Positions 51,633 to 60,122 of a DNA stretch of 64,000 bases are shown piece by piece. The notes under the pieces were generated by a model that did not search any database, was not told the DNA's origin, and was given only the letters and a program-made list of their open reading frames with translations. The first letter of the stretch is position 1. The number at the start of each line of letters is the position of its first letter. The translations under genes were made by a program, and so were the position numbers. Source of the DNA: an uncultured Sterolibacterium sp. (lineage in GTDB: Bacteria > Pseudomonadota > Gammaproteobacteria > Burkholderiales > Rhodocyclaceae); assembly GCA_903904605.1 (NCBI GenBank), contig CAIVDC010000072.1, forward strand, positions 1 to 64,000. Reading direction: 5' to 3'.

Positions 51633-52204
51633 CACGGGAAGAAGGGGAACAGGAAGCGCTGCGCCGAGGAGATCACGGACAGGAGGATTTGCAGCAGCAG
51701 CAGCAGAACCAGCGGCGACAGGTCGACGCCGCCGAGGGTCGGGATGACCCGCTGGATCGGGCGCAGGAAGGGCTGGGCGATCGCGTTGACCACCGGCGCC
51801 AGGGGTGCGTAAGGGTTGATCCAGGACAGCAGCGCGCTGATGATCACCGCCCCGAAGAGGAAATAGATCGCCAGACGCGCGACCGCCACCACTGCCAGCA
51901 GCGCCAGCGAAAGCATCGCTGCCGGCGTGACGGCTGCCGCCGGGACGAACAAGCCGAAGACCAGGCCGAGGAACATCGCCTGCGCCAGCCAGGCCAGAAA
52001 CAGGGTCGACAGATCGACACCGAAAGCGCTCGGGATCACGCGCCGCACCGGCACAACCGCCCAGTCGGTGACGGCGACGACGAACTGGCCGAGAGGATTC
52101 CTGAACGAGACGCGCGTCCATTGCATGGCAAAGCGCGCGATCAGCGCCAGGGTGAGGAAACCGAACAGCCAGTCGAGGACCTGGTAAAACAGTTGGGCCA
52201 GCAT
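51632..52204 (-). CDS. yggT: YggT family membrane protein
   Basis: A 190-residue protein made of two YggT repeats, each with two spans: FLTLALIARFAMQWTRV with NPLGQFVVAVTDWAVVPVRR, then IYFLFGAVIISALLSWINPY with AIAQPFLRPIQRVIP. Each repeat ends in the P(V/I)RR(V/I)IP motif. Linked to osmotic tolerance or cell envelope assembly. Start and stop are both in TGATG junctions with proC and yggU. Confidence 0.93.
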   Translation of the reverse strand: MLAQLFYQVLDWLFGFLTLALIARFAMQWTRVSFRNPLGQFVVAVTDWAVVPVRRVIPSAFGVDLSTLFLAWLAQAMFLGLVFGLFVPAAAVTPAAMLSLALLAVVAVARLAIYFLFGAVIISALLSWINPYAPLAPVVNAIAQPFLRPIQRVIPTLGGVDLSPLVLLLLLQILLSVISSAQRFLFPFFP

Positions 52205-53016
52205 CAGTCTTTCCCCATCAGGTCGCCGAGCTCGCGGCCGCGGCTGTCGGCCGCCTGCACCCCGCGCAGGATCGCGGCGGCGACGCCGTCCTGCTCGAAG
52301 GACAGGAGCGCCGCCTCGGTCGTGCCGCCTTTCGACGTCACCCGCTGGCGCAGCACCGAGACCGGCTCGGGACTCTGCTCGGCAAGCCGGGCGGCACCGA
52401 CGAAGGTTTCGATCGCCAGAACCCGTGCCGCCGACTTGCTGAAGCCTTGCGCCTGCGCCGCCTGCTGCAGCGCCTCGATGAAATAGAAGACATAGGCCGG
52501 GCCGCTGCCCGAGACGGCCGTCACCGCATCCATCTGCGCTTCGTCCTCTATCCACAAGCTGGTGCCGACGGCGTGCATGATTTTCTCCGCCATGTCCCGG
52601 CCTTCCCGGCCGACCGACGGGTCGGCGTAAATGCCGGTGATGCCTTCGCCGATCAGCGCCGCCATATTGGGCATGGTGCGGACCAATTGGCGGTAGCCGC
52701 CGAGCCAGCGACTGAGATCGACGAGGCGCAGGCCGGCGGCGATGCTGATGACCAGCTGGCCTGCGAGCTGGCCGGCCAGCGGCTTGACCGCCTCTCTCAT
52801 CTGCTGCGGCTTGACTGCCAGCACCAGCACCTCGCAGTTGAGCGCCGCCGCGTCCACCGCCGCGCAACAGCGGACGTGGAAGGTCTCGCTGAGCCGCTCG
52901 CGATTATCCGGGAGCGGCTCGATCACCTGGATGCCTGCCGCCGAATAGCCCTGCTTGCGCAAGCCGCCGATGAGGGCGTTGGCCATATTGCCGCCGCCGA
53001 GAAACGTGATCTTCAT
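52204..53016 (-). CDS. proC: pyrroline-5-carboxylate reductase
   Basis: A 270-residue enzyme for the last step of proline synthesis. The NAD(P) loop is FLGGGNMANALIGGL (residues 5-19), VLAVKPQQM and GQLVISIAAGL follow, and the C-terminal VTAVSGSGPAYVFYFIEALQ with VTSKGGTTEAAL forms the dimer active site. It starts 15 bp after the yggS stop, in the conserved yggS-proC-yggT-yggU order. Confidence 0.96.
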   Translation of the reverse strand: MKITFLGGGNMANALIGGLRKQGYSAAGIQVIEPLPDNRERLSETFHVRCCAAVDAAALNCEVLVLAVKPQQMREAVKPLAGQLAGQLVISIAAGLRLVDLSRWLGGYRQLVRTMPNMAALIGEGITGIYADPSVGREGRDMAEKIMHAVGTSLWIEDEAQMDAVTAVSGSGPAYVFYFIEALQQAAQAQGFSKSAARVLAIETFVGAARLAEQSPEPVSVLRQRVTSKGGTTEAALLSFEQDGVAAAILRGVQAADSRGRELGDLMGKD

Positions 53017-53030
53017 GGCACTCCTTTCAG

Positions 53031-53720
53031 TTATTGCTTCGGCCGTTCGCCGAAAATCGCCGTTCCCACGCGCACGATGGTCGCGCCTTCGGCGATCGCC
53101 GCTTCGAGATCGTGGGACATGCCCATCGACAGGGTGTCGAGTGCCATGCCCCGGCTGTTCAGGTGCGACAGCAGTTCGCGCAAGGCCGCGAACCTTCGAT
53201 GCACCAGTGGCGAATCTTCGCTCATCTCCGGAATGGCCATCAGGCCGCGCAGCTTCAGCCCGGGCAGGGCAGCCACGGCACGGGCGAGCATCTCGGCCTG
53301 TTCCGGACGGATGCCGCCCTTGGTGTTCTCGCCGCTGACATTCACCTGGATGCAGACCTGCAATGGCGGCAGCGCGGCCGGGCGCTGGGCGGACAGGCGG
53401 GCCGCAATCTTCTCGCGATCGAGGCCATGGACCCAGTGGAAATGTTCGGCGACGCCTTGCGTCTTGTTGCTTTGCAGAGGGCCGATGAAATGCCAGTCGA
53501 GACCGAGATCGGAGAGCAGCGCGATCTTCGGCAAGGCTTCCTGCAGATAGCTCTCGCCGAAGGAGGACTGGCCGCAGGCCGCCGCCTCGCGCACGCAGGC
53601 TGCCGGCCAGGTCTTGGACACCGCCAGCAGGCGCACTGATTCCGGGGCGCGTCCGGCGGCTGTCGCGGCAGCGTCAATCCGCGCTCTGACGGCTTGCAAG
53701 TTGGCGGAAATTATAGTCAT
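53031..53720 (-). CDS. yggS: YggS family pyridoxal phosphate homeostasis protein
   Basis: A 229-residue TIM-barrel PLP-binding protein. The cofactor Lys lies in LLAVSKTWPAACVREA; GESYLQEALPKI, WHFIGPLQSNKTQGVA and VQVNVSGENTKGGIRP-like segment follow, with LSMGMSHDLEAAIAEGAT at the phosphate site. It buffers PLP and affects amino acid balance. Divergent from pilT by about 100 bp. Confidence 0.95.
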   Translation of the reverse strand: MTIISANLQAVRARIDAAATAAGRAPESVRLLAVSKTWPAACVREAAACGQSSFGESYLQEALPKIALLSDLGLDWHFIGPLQSNKTQGVAEHFHWVHGLDREKIAARLSAQRPAALPPLQVCIQVNVSGENTKGGIRPEQAEMLARAVAALPGLKLRGLMAIPEMSEDSPLVHRRFAALRELLSHLNSRGMALDTLSMGMSHDLEAAIAEGATIVRVGTAIFGERPKQ

Positions 53721-53821
53721 AATGCCCGGGAATCTCGGCGGCAGCAGTATAGCATCGCGCCGCCTGTTGCCTCGCCGCCTCCGATCGCACGCCGCTGTGC
53801 CATTCCCGGGAAAGCTGCCTC

Positions 53822-54868
53822 ATGGACATCACCGAATTGCTCGCCTTCGTGGTCAAGAACAAGGCTTCCGACCTGCACCTTTCCTCCGGCCTGCCGCCGA
53901 TGATCCGCGTCCATGGCGACGTGCGGCGCATCAACCTGCCGGCCATGGCGCACCAGGACGTGCATGCCATGGTCTATGACATCATGAACGACAGCCAGCG
54001 CAAGCACTACGAGGAAAACCTCGACATCGACTTCTCCTTCGAGATATCCGGCCTGGCCCGCTTCCGCGTCAATGCCTTCGTCCAGCAACGCGGCGCCGGC
54101 GCGGTATTCCGCACCATCCCGTCCAAGGTGATGTCGCTGGAGCAACTCAACTGCCCGAAGATCTTCGGCGAAATCGCCGAGACCCCGCGCGGCATCGTGC
54201 TGGTGACCGGCCCCACCGGTTCGGGGAAATCAACGACGCTGGCGGCGATGGTCGACTATATCAACGAGAAGGATTACGGCCACATTCTCACCGTCGAGGA
54301 CCCGATCGAGTTCGTCCACCAGTCGAAGAAATGCCTGATCAACCAGCGCGAGGTCGGCCCGCACACGCTGTCGTTTTCCAATGCCTTGCGGTCGGCCTTG
54401 CGCGAGGATCCCGACGTGATCCTGGTCGGCGAAATGCGCGACCTCGAGACCATACGCCTGGCCCTCACGGCGGCCGAGACCGGCCACCTGGTGTTCGGCA
54501 CGCTGCACACTTCCTCGGCGGCGAAGACCGTCGATCGCATCATCGACGTGTTCCCGGCGGCGGAAAAGGAAATGGTGCGCTCGATGCTGTCCGAGTCGCT
54601 GCGTGCGGTGATCTCGCAGACGCTGCTGAAGACCAAGGACGGTAACGGCCGCGTGGCCGCGCACGAAATAATGATCGGCACCCCGGCGATACGCAACCTG
54701 ATCCGCGAATCGAAGATCGCCCAGATGTATTCCGCGATCCAGACCGGCCAGATTGTCGGCATGCAGACGCTCGACCAGAACCTCACCGACCTGGTCCGCC
54801 GCAACATCGTTTCAGCCGCGGAGGCGCGCACCAAGGCGGTCAACAAGGACGCATTCCCCGGGGGCTAA
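53822..54868 (+). CDS. pilT: type IV pilus retraction ATPase PilT
   Basis: A 348-residue secretion-type ATPase. N-terminal PAS-like part (MDITELLAFVVKNKASDLHL), Walker A GPTGSGKSTTLAAMVDY, Asp box TVEDPIEFVH, Walker B LREDPDVILVGEMRDLETI, His box TGHLVFGTLHTSSAA, and the AIRNLIRESK motif essential for retraction. It powers pilus retraction at the inner membrane. The pilU gene follows in 3 bp. Confidence 0.97.
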   Translation: MDITELLAFVVKNKASDLHLSSGLPPMIRVHGDVRRINLPAMAHQDVHAMVYDIMNDSQRKHYEENLDIDFSFEISGLARFRVNAFVQQRGAGAVFRTIPSKVMSLEQLNCPKIFGEIAETPRGIVLVTGPTGSGKSTTLAAMVDYINEKDYGHILTVEDPIEFVHQSKKCLINQREVGPHTLSFSNALRSALREDPDVILVGEMRDLETIRLALTAAETGHLVFGTLHTSSAAKTVDRIIDVFPAAEKEMVRSMLSESLRAVISQTLLKTKDGNGRVAAHEIMIGTPAIRNLIRESKIAQMYSAIQTGQIVGMQTLDQNLTDLVRRNIVSAAEARTKAVNKDAFPGG

Positions 54869-54871
54869 ATC

Positions 54872-56008
54872 ATGGAGCGCGACGAAGGGCTGAAATTCAT
54901 GCACCAGCTGCTGACCATGATGGTCGGCAAGAAGGGTTCCGATCTGTTCATCACCGCGGGTTTTCCGCCGGCGATCAAGGTCGACGGCAAACTGACCCCG
55001 GCCATGACCCAGGTGCTCACGCCGCAGCACACGGTGGAATTGGCGCGGGCGATCATGAACGATCGCCAGGCGACGGAATTCGAAGCGACCAAGGAGTGCA
55101 ACTTTGCCATCCATCCATCCGGCATCGGCCGCTTCCGCGTCAATGCCTTCGTCCAGCAGGGGCGCCCCGGACTGGTCCTGCGCACCATCAACACCCGGAT
55201 CCCGACGCTGGATGAGCTGCTGCTGCCGGCGGTGCTGAAGGACGTGGCCATGACCAAGCGCGGACTGGTTCTGTTCGTCGGCGGTACCGGCTCGGGCAAA
55301 TCCACCTCGCTCGCGGCCATGATCGGCTACCGCAACGAGAACAGCTATGGCCACATCATCACCATCGAGGATCCGGTCGAGTATGTGCACGAGCACAAGA
55401 ACTGCATCGTCACCCAGCGCGAGGTCGGCGTCGACACCGAGTCTTGGGAAGCTGCTCTGAAGAATACCCTGCGCCAGGCGCCCGACGTCATCCTGATCGG
55501 CGAGATCCGCGACCGGGAGACGATGGAGCATGGCGTCGCCTTCGCCGAGACCGGACACCTGTGCCTGGGCACGCTGCACGCCAACAGCACCAACCAGGCG
55601 ATCGACCGCATCATCAACTTCTTTCCCGAGGAACGCCGTCAGCAGCTGTTGATGGATCTGTCGCTGAACCTGCGCGGCCTGATCTCGCAGCGCCTGATCC
55701 CGCTCAAGGACGGCAAAGGGCGCGCAGCGGCCGTGGAAGTCATGCTCAACTCGCCGCTCATTTCCGACCTGATCTTCAAGGGCGACGTGCATGAGATCAA
55801 GGAGATCATGAAGAAATCACGCGAACTGGGCATGCAGACCTTCGACCAGGCCTTGTTCGATCTCTACGAAAGCGGCCGCATCAGTTACGAAGACACGCTC
55901 CGGAACGCCGACTCGGTCAACGATCTGCGCCTCGAAATCAAGCTGAAAGGCAAGGAATCGAAAGGCCGCGACCTCAACGCCGGCATCGCGCACCTGGACA
56001 TTGTGTAG
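54872..56008 (+). CDS. pilU: type IV pilus accessory retraction ATPase PilU
   Basis: A 378-residue PilT paralogue: GSDLFITAGFPPAIKVDGKL, Walker A GGTGSGKSTSLAAMIGYRN, TIEDPVEYVHEHKNC, Walker B LRQAPDVILIGEIRDRETM and FAETGHLCLGTLHANSTNQA. The C-terminal tail is longer than in PilT (DLRLEIKLKGKESKGRDL). PilU works with PilT for strong retraction. ATG at 54872 lies 3 bp after pilT. Confidence 0.96.
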   Translation: MERDEGLKFMHQLLTMMVGKKGSDLFITAGFPPAIKVDGKLTPAMTQVLTPQHTVELARAIMNDRQATEFEATKECNFAIHPSGIGRFRVNAFVQQGRPGLVLRTINTRIPTLDELLLPAVLKDVAMTKRGLVLFVGGTGSGKSTSLAAMIGYRNENSYGHIITIEDPVEYVHEHKNCIVTQREVGVDTESWEAALKNTLRQAPDVILIGEIRDRETMEHGVAFAETGHLCLGTLHANSTNQAIDRIINFFPEERRQQLLMDLSLNLRGLISQRLIPLKDGKGRAAAVEVMLNSPLISDLIFKGDVHEIKEIMKKSRELGMQTFDQALFDLYESGRISYEDTLRNADSVNDLRLEIKLKGKESKGRDLNAGIAHLDIV

Positions 56009-56040
56009 GCCGGGCAGCAACCGGACGAGCGAAGGCCGGC

Positions 56041-57201
56041 CTACGATTTGCCGCGGTTGCCGCCGGCCACGATCGGAAACAGATACAGGCGGCAATCCAG
56101 CGCGCCGTTGTAGAGCGGGATGCGGCGCCTGGCCTGCAGCCGGATCAACTTCGGCAGGGCGGGGTCGCCGGAAAAGAACCAGCACTGCCAGCCGGCGAAA
56201 TTGCGCTTCAAGGCATCGCCCAGGCGCGGATAGAAGGCCACGAGCTGATCCAGTTCACCCAGCCGCTCGCCATAGGGCGGGTTGGCGATCAGGACGCCGG
56301 CGCCCGCTGGCGCCGGGATTTCGAGTATGTCCTGCTGGGTCACCTTGACGAGGCCGTCCAGACCCGAGTAGGCAAGGTTCTGGCGCGCCCGCGCCACGGC
56401 ATCCGAGGAGATGTCGGCGCCCCAGATCGGCAGGACCGCCGGGGCCGTCTCGCGGCATGCCGCGGCTTCGCGGCAGAGCCTGCTCCAGAGCACCGCATCG
56501 AAATTCTTCAAACGTTCGAAACCGAACTCGCCCGGCTCGCGCGACAGTCCCGGGGCATCGCCGAGACTCATCTGCGCCGCCTCGATGAGGAAGGTGCCGC
56601 TGCCGCACATCGGGTCGATAAGCGGCGTGCCGGGCTGCCAGCCGATCAGGCGCAGGATGCCTGCGGCGAGGTTCTCCTTGACCGGCGCCTCGACCTTGGC
56701 GATCTTGTGGCCGCGGGCCCACAGCGGCTCGCCGGAGGTATCGAGATAGAGCGTCGCCGTATCGGCGGTCAGGAACAGGTGCGGCCGGATATCGGGTCTT
56801 GCCGTGTTCACGCTCGGACGGATGCCGCAGGCGTCGCGGAAGCGGTCGCATACCGCGTCCTTGACGCGCAGCGTGATGAACTCGAGGCTTTTCAGCGGAG
56901 ACTTGACCGCCGTGACGTAGACCCGCAGGGTCCGTTCGACGGCGAACAGCGCCGGCCAGTCGATCGAAAGGGCCAGGCGAAAGACGTCGTCTTCGTTCTT
57001 GTAGGCGCCGCCGGCAAGGCGCCAAAGCACGCGGCTGGCGATGCGGGACTCGAGATTCACGCGATAGCAAGTTTCCCAGCTGCCGGAAAATTGCGCGCCG
57101 CCGGGCACTTCGAGGACCTCCTGCGCGCCGGCCGCCTTGATGTCCTCGACGAGCAGGGCTTCGAGGCCACGCGGGCAGGGGGCGAAGAAATGTTCGCTCA
57201 T
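56041..57201 (-). CDS. THUMP-domain 23S rRNA guanine-N2 methyltransferase (RlmL-like)
   Basis: A 386-residue enzyme. The N-terminal ferredoxin-like/THUMP part covers about residues 1-155 (FAPCPRGLEALLVEDIKAAG). The Rossmann methyltransferase follows: PLIDPMCGSGTFLIEAA (motif I), IWGADISSDAVARARQN and the base-flipping NPPYGERLG. It matches the RlmL half of E. coli RlmKL and lacks the RlmK half. It is tail-to-tail with pilU. Confidence 0.9.
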   Translation of the reverse strand: MSEHFFAPCPRGLEALLVEDIKAAGAQEVLEVPGGAQFSGSWETCYRVNLESRIASRVLWRLAGGAYKNEDDVFRLALSIDWPALFAVERTLRVYVTAVKSPLKSLEFITLRVKDAVCDRFRDACGIRPSVNTARPDIRPHLFLTADTATLYLDTSGEPLWARGHKIAKVEAPVKENLAAGILRLIGWQPGTPLIDPMCGSGTFLIEAAQMSLGDAPGLSREPGEFGFERLKNFDAVLWSRLCREAAACRETAPAVLPIWGADISSDAVARARQNLAYSGLDGLVKVTQQDILEIPAPAGAGVLIANPPYGERLGELDQLVAFYPRLGDALKRNFAGWQCWFFSGDPALPKLIRLQARRRIPLYNGALDCRLYLFPIVAGGNRGKS

Positions 57202-57319
57202 GCCGCCTCCGATCGGCCGCCCCGGGAAGGCGACAAGTCAATGGACGGAGCCGCGGAGCGGCGGACTGCCGTCACCCCCATTCTCGGAAAGGGGGACGGG
57301 AGGATAGTCGTCATAGGAT

Positions 57320-57736
57320 TCAAAAAGGCTTCAAGACCACGAGAATGACCACGGCGACCAGGACCAGCACCGGCAGTTCGTTGAAGTAGCGATACCAGAC
57401 GTGGCTGCGCTGATTCCCGCCGGCGGCAAACGTGGCCAGCAGCCGGCCACAGTACAGATGGTAGCCGAAGAGCATCGCCACCAGCAGGGTCTTGAGGTGC
57501 AGCCAGCTTCCGGAAAAGCCATAGCCGAACCACAGCCACAGTCCCAGCGCGATGGCGAGCAGGGCGATCGGAGTGGTGAAACGGTAGAGCTTGCCCGCCA
57601 TCAGGATCAGGCGGTCGCGCTCGGCAAGACTGTCGGCCGGGACCATCGCCAGATTGACGAAGATGCGCGGCAGGTAGAACAGGCCGGCGAACCAGCTGGT
57701 GACGAAGATCAGATGGAAGATTTTCAACCAGAGCAT
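57320..57736 (-). CDS. HemJ/CopD-like membrane protein
   Basis: A 138-residue protein with four spans: MLWLKIFHLIFVTSWFAGLF then YLPRIFVNLAM, TPIALLAIALGLWLWFGYG, HLKTLLVAMLFGYHLYCGRL and LPVLVLVAVVILVVL. His8 and the WFAGLFYLPR motif match HemJ, the proton-independent protoporphyrinogen oxidase, and the wider CopD-like group. ATG at 57736 is chosen; the upstream frame belongs to the neighbouring gene. Confidence 0.82.
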   Translation of the reverse strand: MLWLKIFHLIFVTSWFAGLFYLPRIFVNLAMVPADSLAERDRLILMAGKLYRFTTPIALLAIALGLWLWFGYGFSGSWLHLKTLLVAMLFGYHLYCGRLLATFAAGGNQRSHVWYRYFNELPVLVLVAVVILVVLKPF

Positions 57737-57737
57737 T

Positions 57738-58643
57738 TCACGGCTCCCTGCAGGCATCGACGAGCCCCGCGGCAACGTCAGGATAGGTCAGGCGCAGGCC
57801 CAGTTCGGACTTCAGGCGGCGGTTGTCGAGCCGGCGGGACTCGCGCATGAAAGATAACACAGTCGGTGCGAGCAGCTGCTCGGCCTCGGCACGGCTGACC
57901 CGGCGCGGACGCGGCAAGCCCGCGGCATCGGCCACGGCGTCGAACCAGTCGGCCATGCGCAGGTCGGTGTCGTCGCTGACGTGGTAGGCGCGGTTGGGCC
58001 GCCCCCGCCGCAATGCGGCCAGACTGGCGCGCGCCAGGTCATCGGCATGGATGTGGTTGGTAGAGACGTCGTCAGCGGGGCGCAGCACCGGATCGCCGCG
58101 ACGGATGCGCTCGACCGGCAGCCGCCCGCGGGCATAGATGCCGGGCGCCCGCAGAATCGACACCGTCGGGCCGCCGGGCGTCCTGCCCCAACGGCGCAGT
58201 TGCGCCTCCGCATCGACGCGGCGCATCGCCCTGGCCGTCTGCGGCCGGACAGTCCGCGTTTCATCGATCAGGGCGCCGCCGCAGTCGCCGTAAATGCCGC
58301 TGGTGCTGATGTAGACCAACCGCCGTGGTAGAATTTTTCCGCGCCGCAATGCCGCGATCAGATGCCTGGTGCGCGCATCGCCGCTCTTGCCGTTGCTGGC
58401 TTCGGGCGGAGGGGCAAAATGCAGCACCAGGTCGGCCAGGCCGGCGAGCCTCGCGAGCGTCGACGGGCGGTCGAGGTCGCCGCTGATCCGGGTGACGCCG
58501 AAACGGGCAAGCTCGTCGGAGAGTTCGGCCGAGAGCGCGGCGCCATGCTCGCGCACCAGGGCATAGACGCGATAGCGCCGGGTGAGCGAGGGCAATGCCC
58601 GGCGCGCCACGTCGCCGCAACCGATGATTAACAAGCGTTCCAT
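57738..58643 (-). CDS. SDR-type NAD-dependent epimerase/dehydratase-like protein
   Basis: A 301-residue extended-SDR protein: LLIIGCGDVARRALPSL (dinucleotide loop, GxGxxA type), LVYISTSGIYGDCGGALIDE with Ser and Tyr of the active site, but the usual YxxxK Lys is not obvious after it, and ILRAPGIYARGRLP. It resembles YeeZ-like proteins. Its stop is 1 bp from the start of the HemJ-like gene, so they are cotranscribed; head-to-head with the reductase gene at 58658. Confidence 0.87.
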   Translation of the reverse strand: MERLLIIGCGDVARRALPSLTRRYRVYALVREHGAALSAELSDELARFGVTRISGDLDRPSTLARLAGLADLVLHFAPPPEASNGKSGDARTRHLIAALRRGKILPRRLVYISTSGIYGDCGGALIDETRTVRPQTARAMRRVDAEAQLRRWGRTPGGPTVSILRAPGIYARGRLPVERIRRGDPVLRPADDVSTNHIHADDLARASLAALRRGRPNRAYHVSDDTDLRMADWFDAVADAAGLPRPRRVSRAEAEQLLAPTVLSFMRESRRLDNRRLKSELGLRLTYPDVAAGLVDACREP

Positions 58644-58657
58644 TCTGCGATTATCTC

Positions 58658-59698
58658 ATGGCCTTCCAGATCACGATCCAGCCCAGCGGCCACACCTGCA
58701 CGGCAGAAGCAGGAACGCCCATCCTGCGTGCCGCCCTCGATGCCGGCCTGCTCCTGCCCTACGGCTGCCGCAACGGCGCCTGCGGCGCCTGCAAGGGCCG
58801 CCTGGTCTCGGGCAGCATCGATTACGGCTTGGCCGACCCGGGCGCGTTGAGCGATGAGGACAGGGCCGCCGGTTTGGCGCTGTTCTGTTGCGCGCAGCCT
58901 TTGTCGGACGTTGTCATCGAGTCGCGCGAACTTGCGGCGGAGAGCGATTTCCCGGTCAGGACGCTGCCTGCGCGCGTGCAGAAGATGGAGCGCCTGGCGC
59001 CCGACGTTATGGCGCTGTTCCTCAAGCTGCCGGCGAACGAGCGCCTGCTGTTTCTCGCCGGCCAGTACATCGAGATCCTGCTGAAGGACGGCCGCCGCAG
59101 GGCTTTCTCCCTGGCCAACGCGCCGCACGACGACGAACTGCTGCAACTCCATGTCCGTCTGATACCCGGCGGGAGCTTCACCGAGCATGTCTTCGGAGCC
59201 ATGAAGGAACGCGACATCCTGCGCTTCGAAGGGCCGCACGGCGATTTCTTCCTTCGCGAAGGCTCGGCCAAGCCGATCATCCTGCTCGCCGGCGGCACCG
59301 GCTTCGCCCCGATCAAGGCAATGGTCGAACATGCGCTCCATGAGCGGAGCGAAAGACCCATGATCCTGTACTGGGGCGCGCGGGAGCGCGCCGGCCTGTA
59401 CCTGCACGAACTGCCCCGGCAATGGGCGGCGGATCATCCGCATTTCCGCTACGTTCCGGTAATCGAAGACACCTCGGATGACCGGGATGGCGCGCGTCAC
59501 GGCCTCGTTCATCGGGTGCTGCTGGAAGATTTTCCGGACCTGTCCGACCATCAGGTGTATGCCTGCGGCGCGCCGCCGATGATCAATGCGGCAAGGAATG
59601 ACTTTCTCGCGCATCAGTTGCCCGAGGAGGAATTCTTCGCGGATGCTTTCAGCTTCGCGGCCGACAGGCAAGTCCGGAAACCGGACGCCGTTCAGTGA
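58658..59698 (+). CDS. 2Fe-2S/FAD reductase (CDP-6-deoxy-glucoseen reductase-like)
   Basis: A 346-residue oxidoreductase. Residues 1-90 form a plant-type ferredoxin: PYGCRNGACGACKGRL gives three cluster Cys and FCCAQPLSD the fourth. Then an FNR module: FLAGQYIEILLKDGRRRAFS-like FAD site (RRRAFSLANAP), GGSFTEHVF, and NAD site IILLAGGTGFAPIKAMVEHA with the terminal YACGAPPMINAA. It transfers electrons from NAD(P)H to an unknown acceptor, perhaps an oxygenase. The sugar-related name is only annotation custom. Confidence 0.9.
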   Translation: MAFQITIQPSGHTCTAEAGTPILRAALDAGLLLPYGCRNGACGACKGRLVSGSIDYGLADPGALSDEDRAAGLALFCCAQPLSDVVIESRELAAESDFPVRTLPARVQKMERLAPDVMALFLKLPANERLLFLAGQYIEILLKDGRRRAFSLANAPHDDELLQLHVRLIPGGSFTEHVFGAMKERDILRFEGPHGDFFLREGSAKPIILLAGGTGFAPIKAMVEHALHERSERPMILYWGARERAGLYLHELPRQWAADHPHFRYVPVIEDTSDDRDGARHGLVHRVLLEDFPDLSDHQVYACGAPPMINAARNDFLAHQLPEEEFFADAFSFAADRQVRKPDAVQ

Positions 59699-59767
59699 GG
59701 CTCGCGCTGAACGATACAGCGAGCCGTTCCGGTCGAACGCAGGACGAAAGACCCAAGGGAGCGTCAC

Positions 59768-60073
59768 ATGGCAAAGGGTTACTGGATAGGGCGGGTCGAT
59801 GTCGCTGATCCGGAGCAATACAAAGCCTACGTCGCGGCCAATGCTGCGCCGTTCCGGAAGTTCGGGGCGCGCTTCCTGGTGCGCGGCGGCCGCTTCGAGA
59901 ACCCGGAAGGCAGTTGCCGCAGCCGCAACGTCGTGATCGAGTTTCCTTCCTATCGGGCGGCGCTCGATTGCTGGAACTCTCCCGAGTATCAGGATGCAGC
60001 CCGACTCAGGCTGTCAGGGTCCACGATCGATCTCGTCATCGTCGAAGGCTGCGAGAGCCCGGAGGCGACCTGA
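59768..60073 (+). CDS. DUF1330 domain protein
   Basis: A 101-residue dimeric alpha/beta-barrel type protein: AKGYWIGRVDVADPEQYKAY, FLVRGGRFENPEGSCRSRNV and the strand-helix FPSYRAALDCWNSPEYQDAA are DUF1330 hallmarks. Function unknown. It starts 69 bp after the reductase gene on the same strand with CAAGGGAG 9 bases upstream. Confidence 0.9.
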   Translation: MAKGYWIGRVDVADPEQYKAYVAANAAPFRKFGARFLVRGGRFENPEGSCRSRNVVIEFPSYRAALDCWNSPEYQDAARLRLSGSTIDLVIVEGCESPEAT

Positions 60074-60122
60074 GTTCGCTGCAGCGAAACCGGGCTCGCG
60101 GCCGCTGCGCGCAGTATGGCAA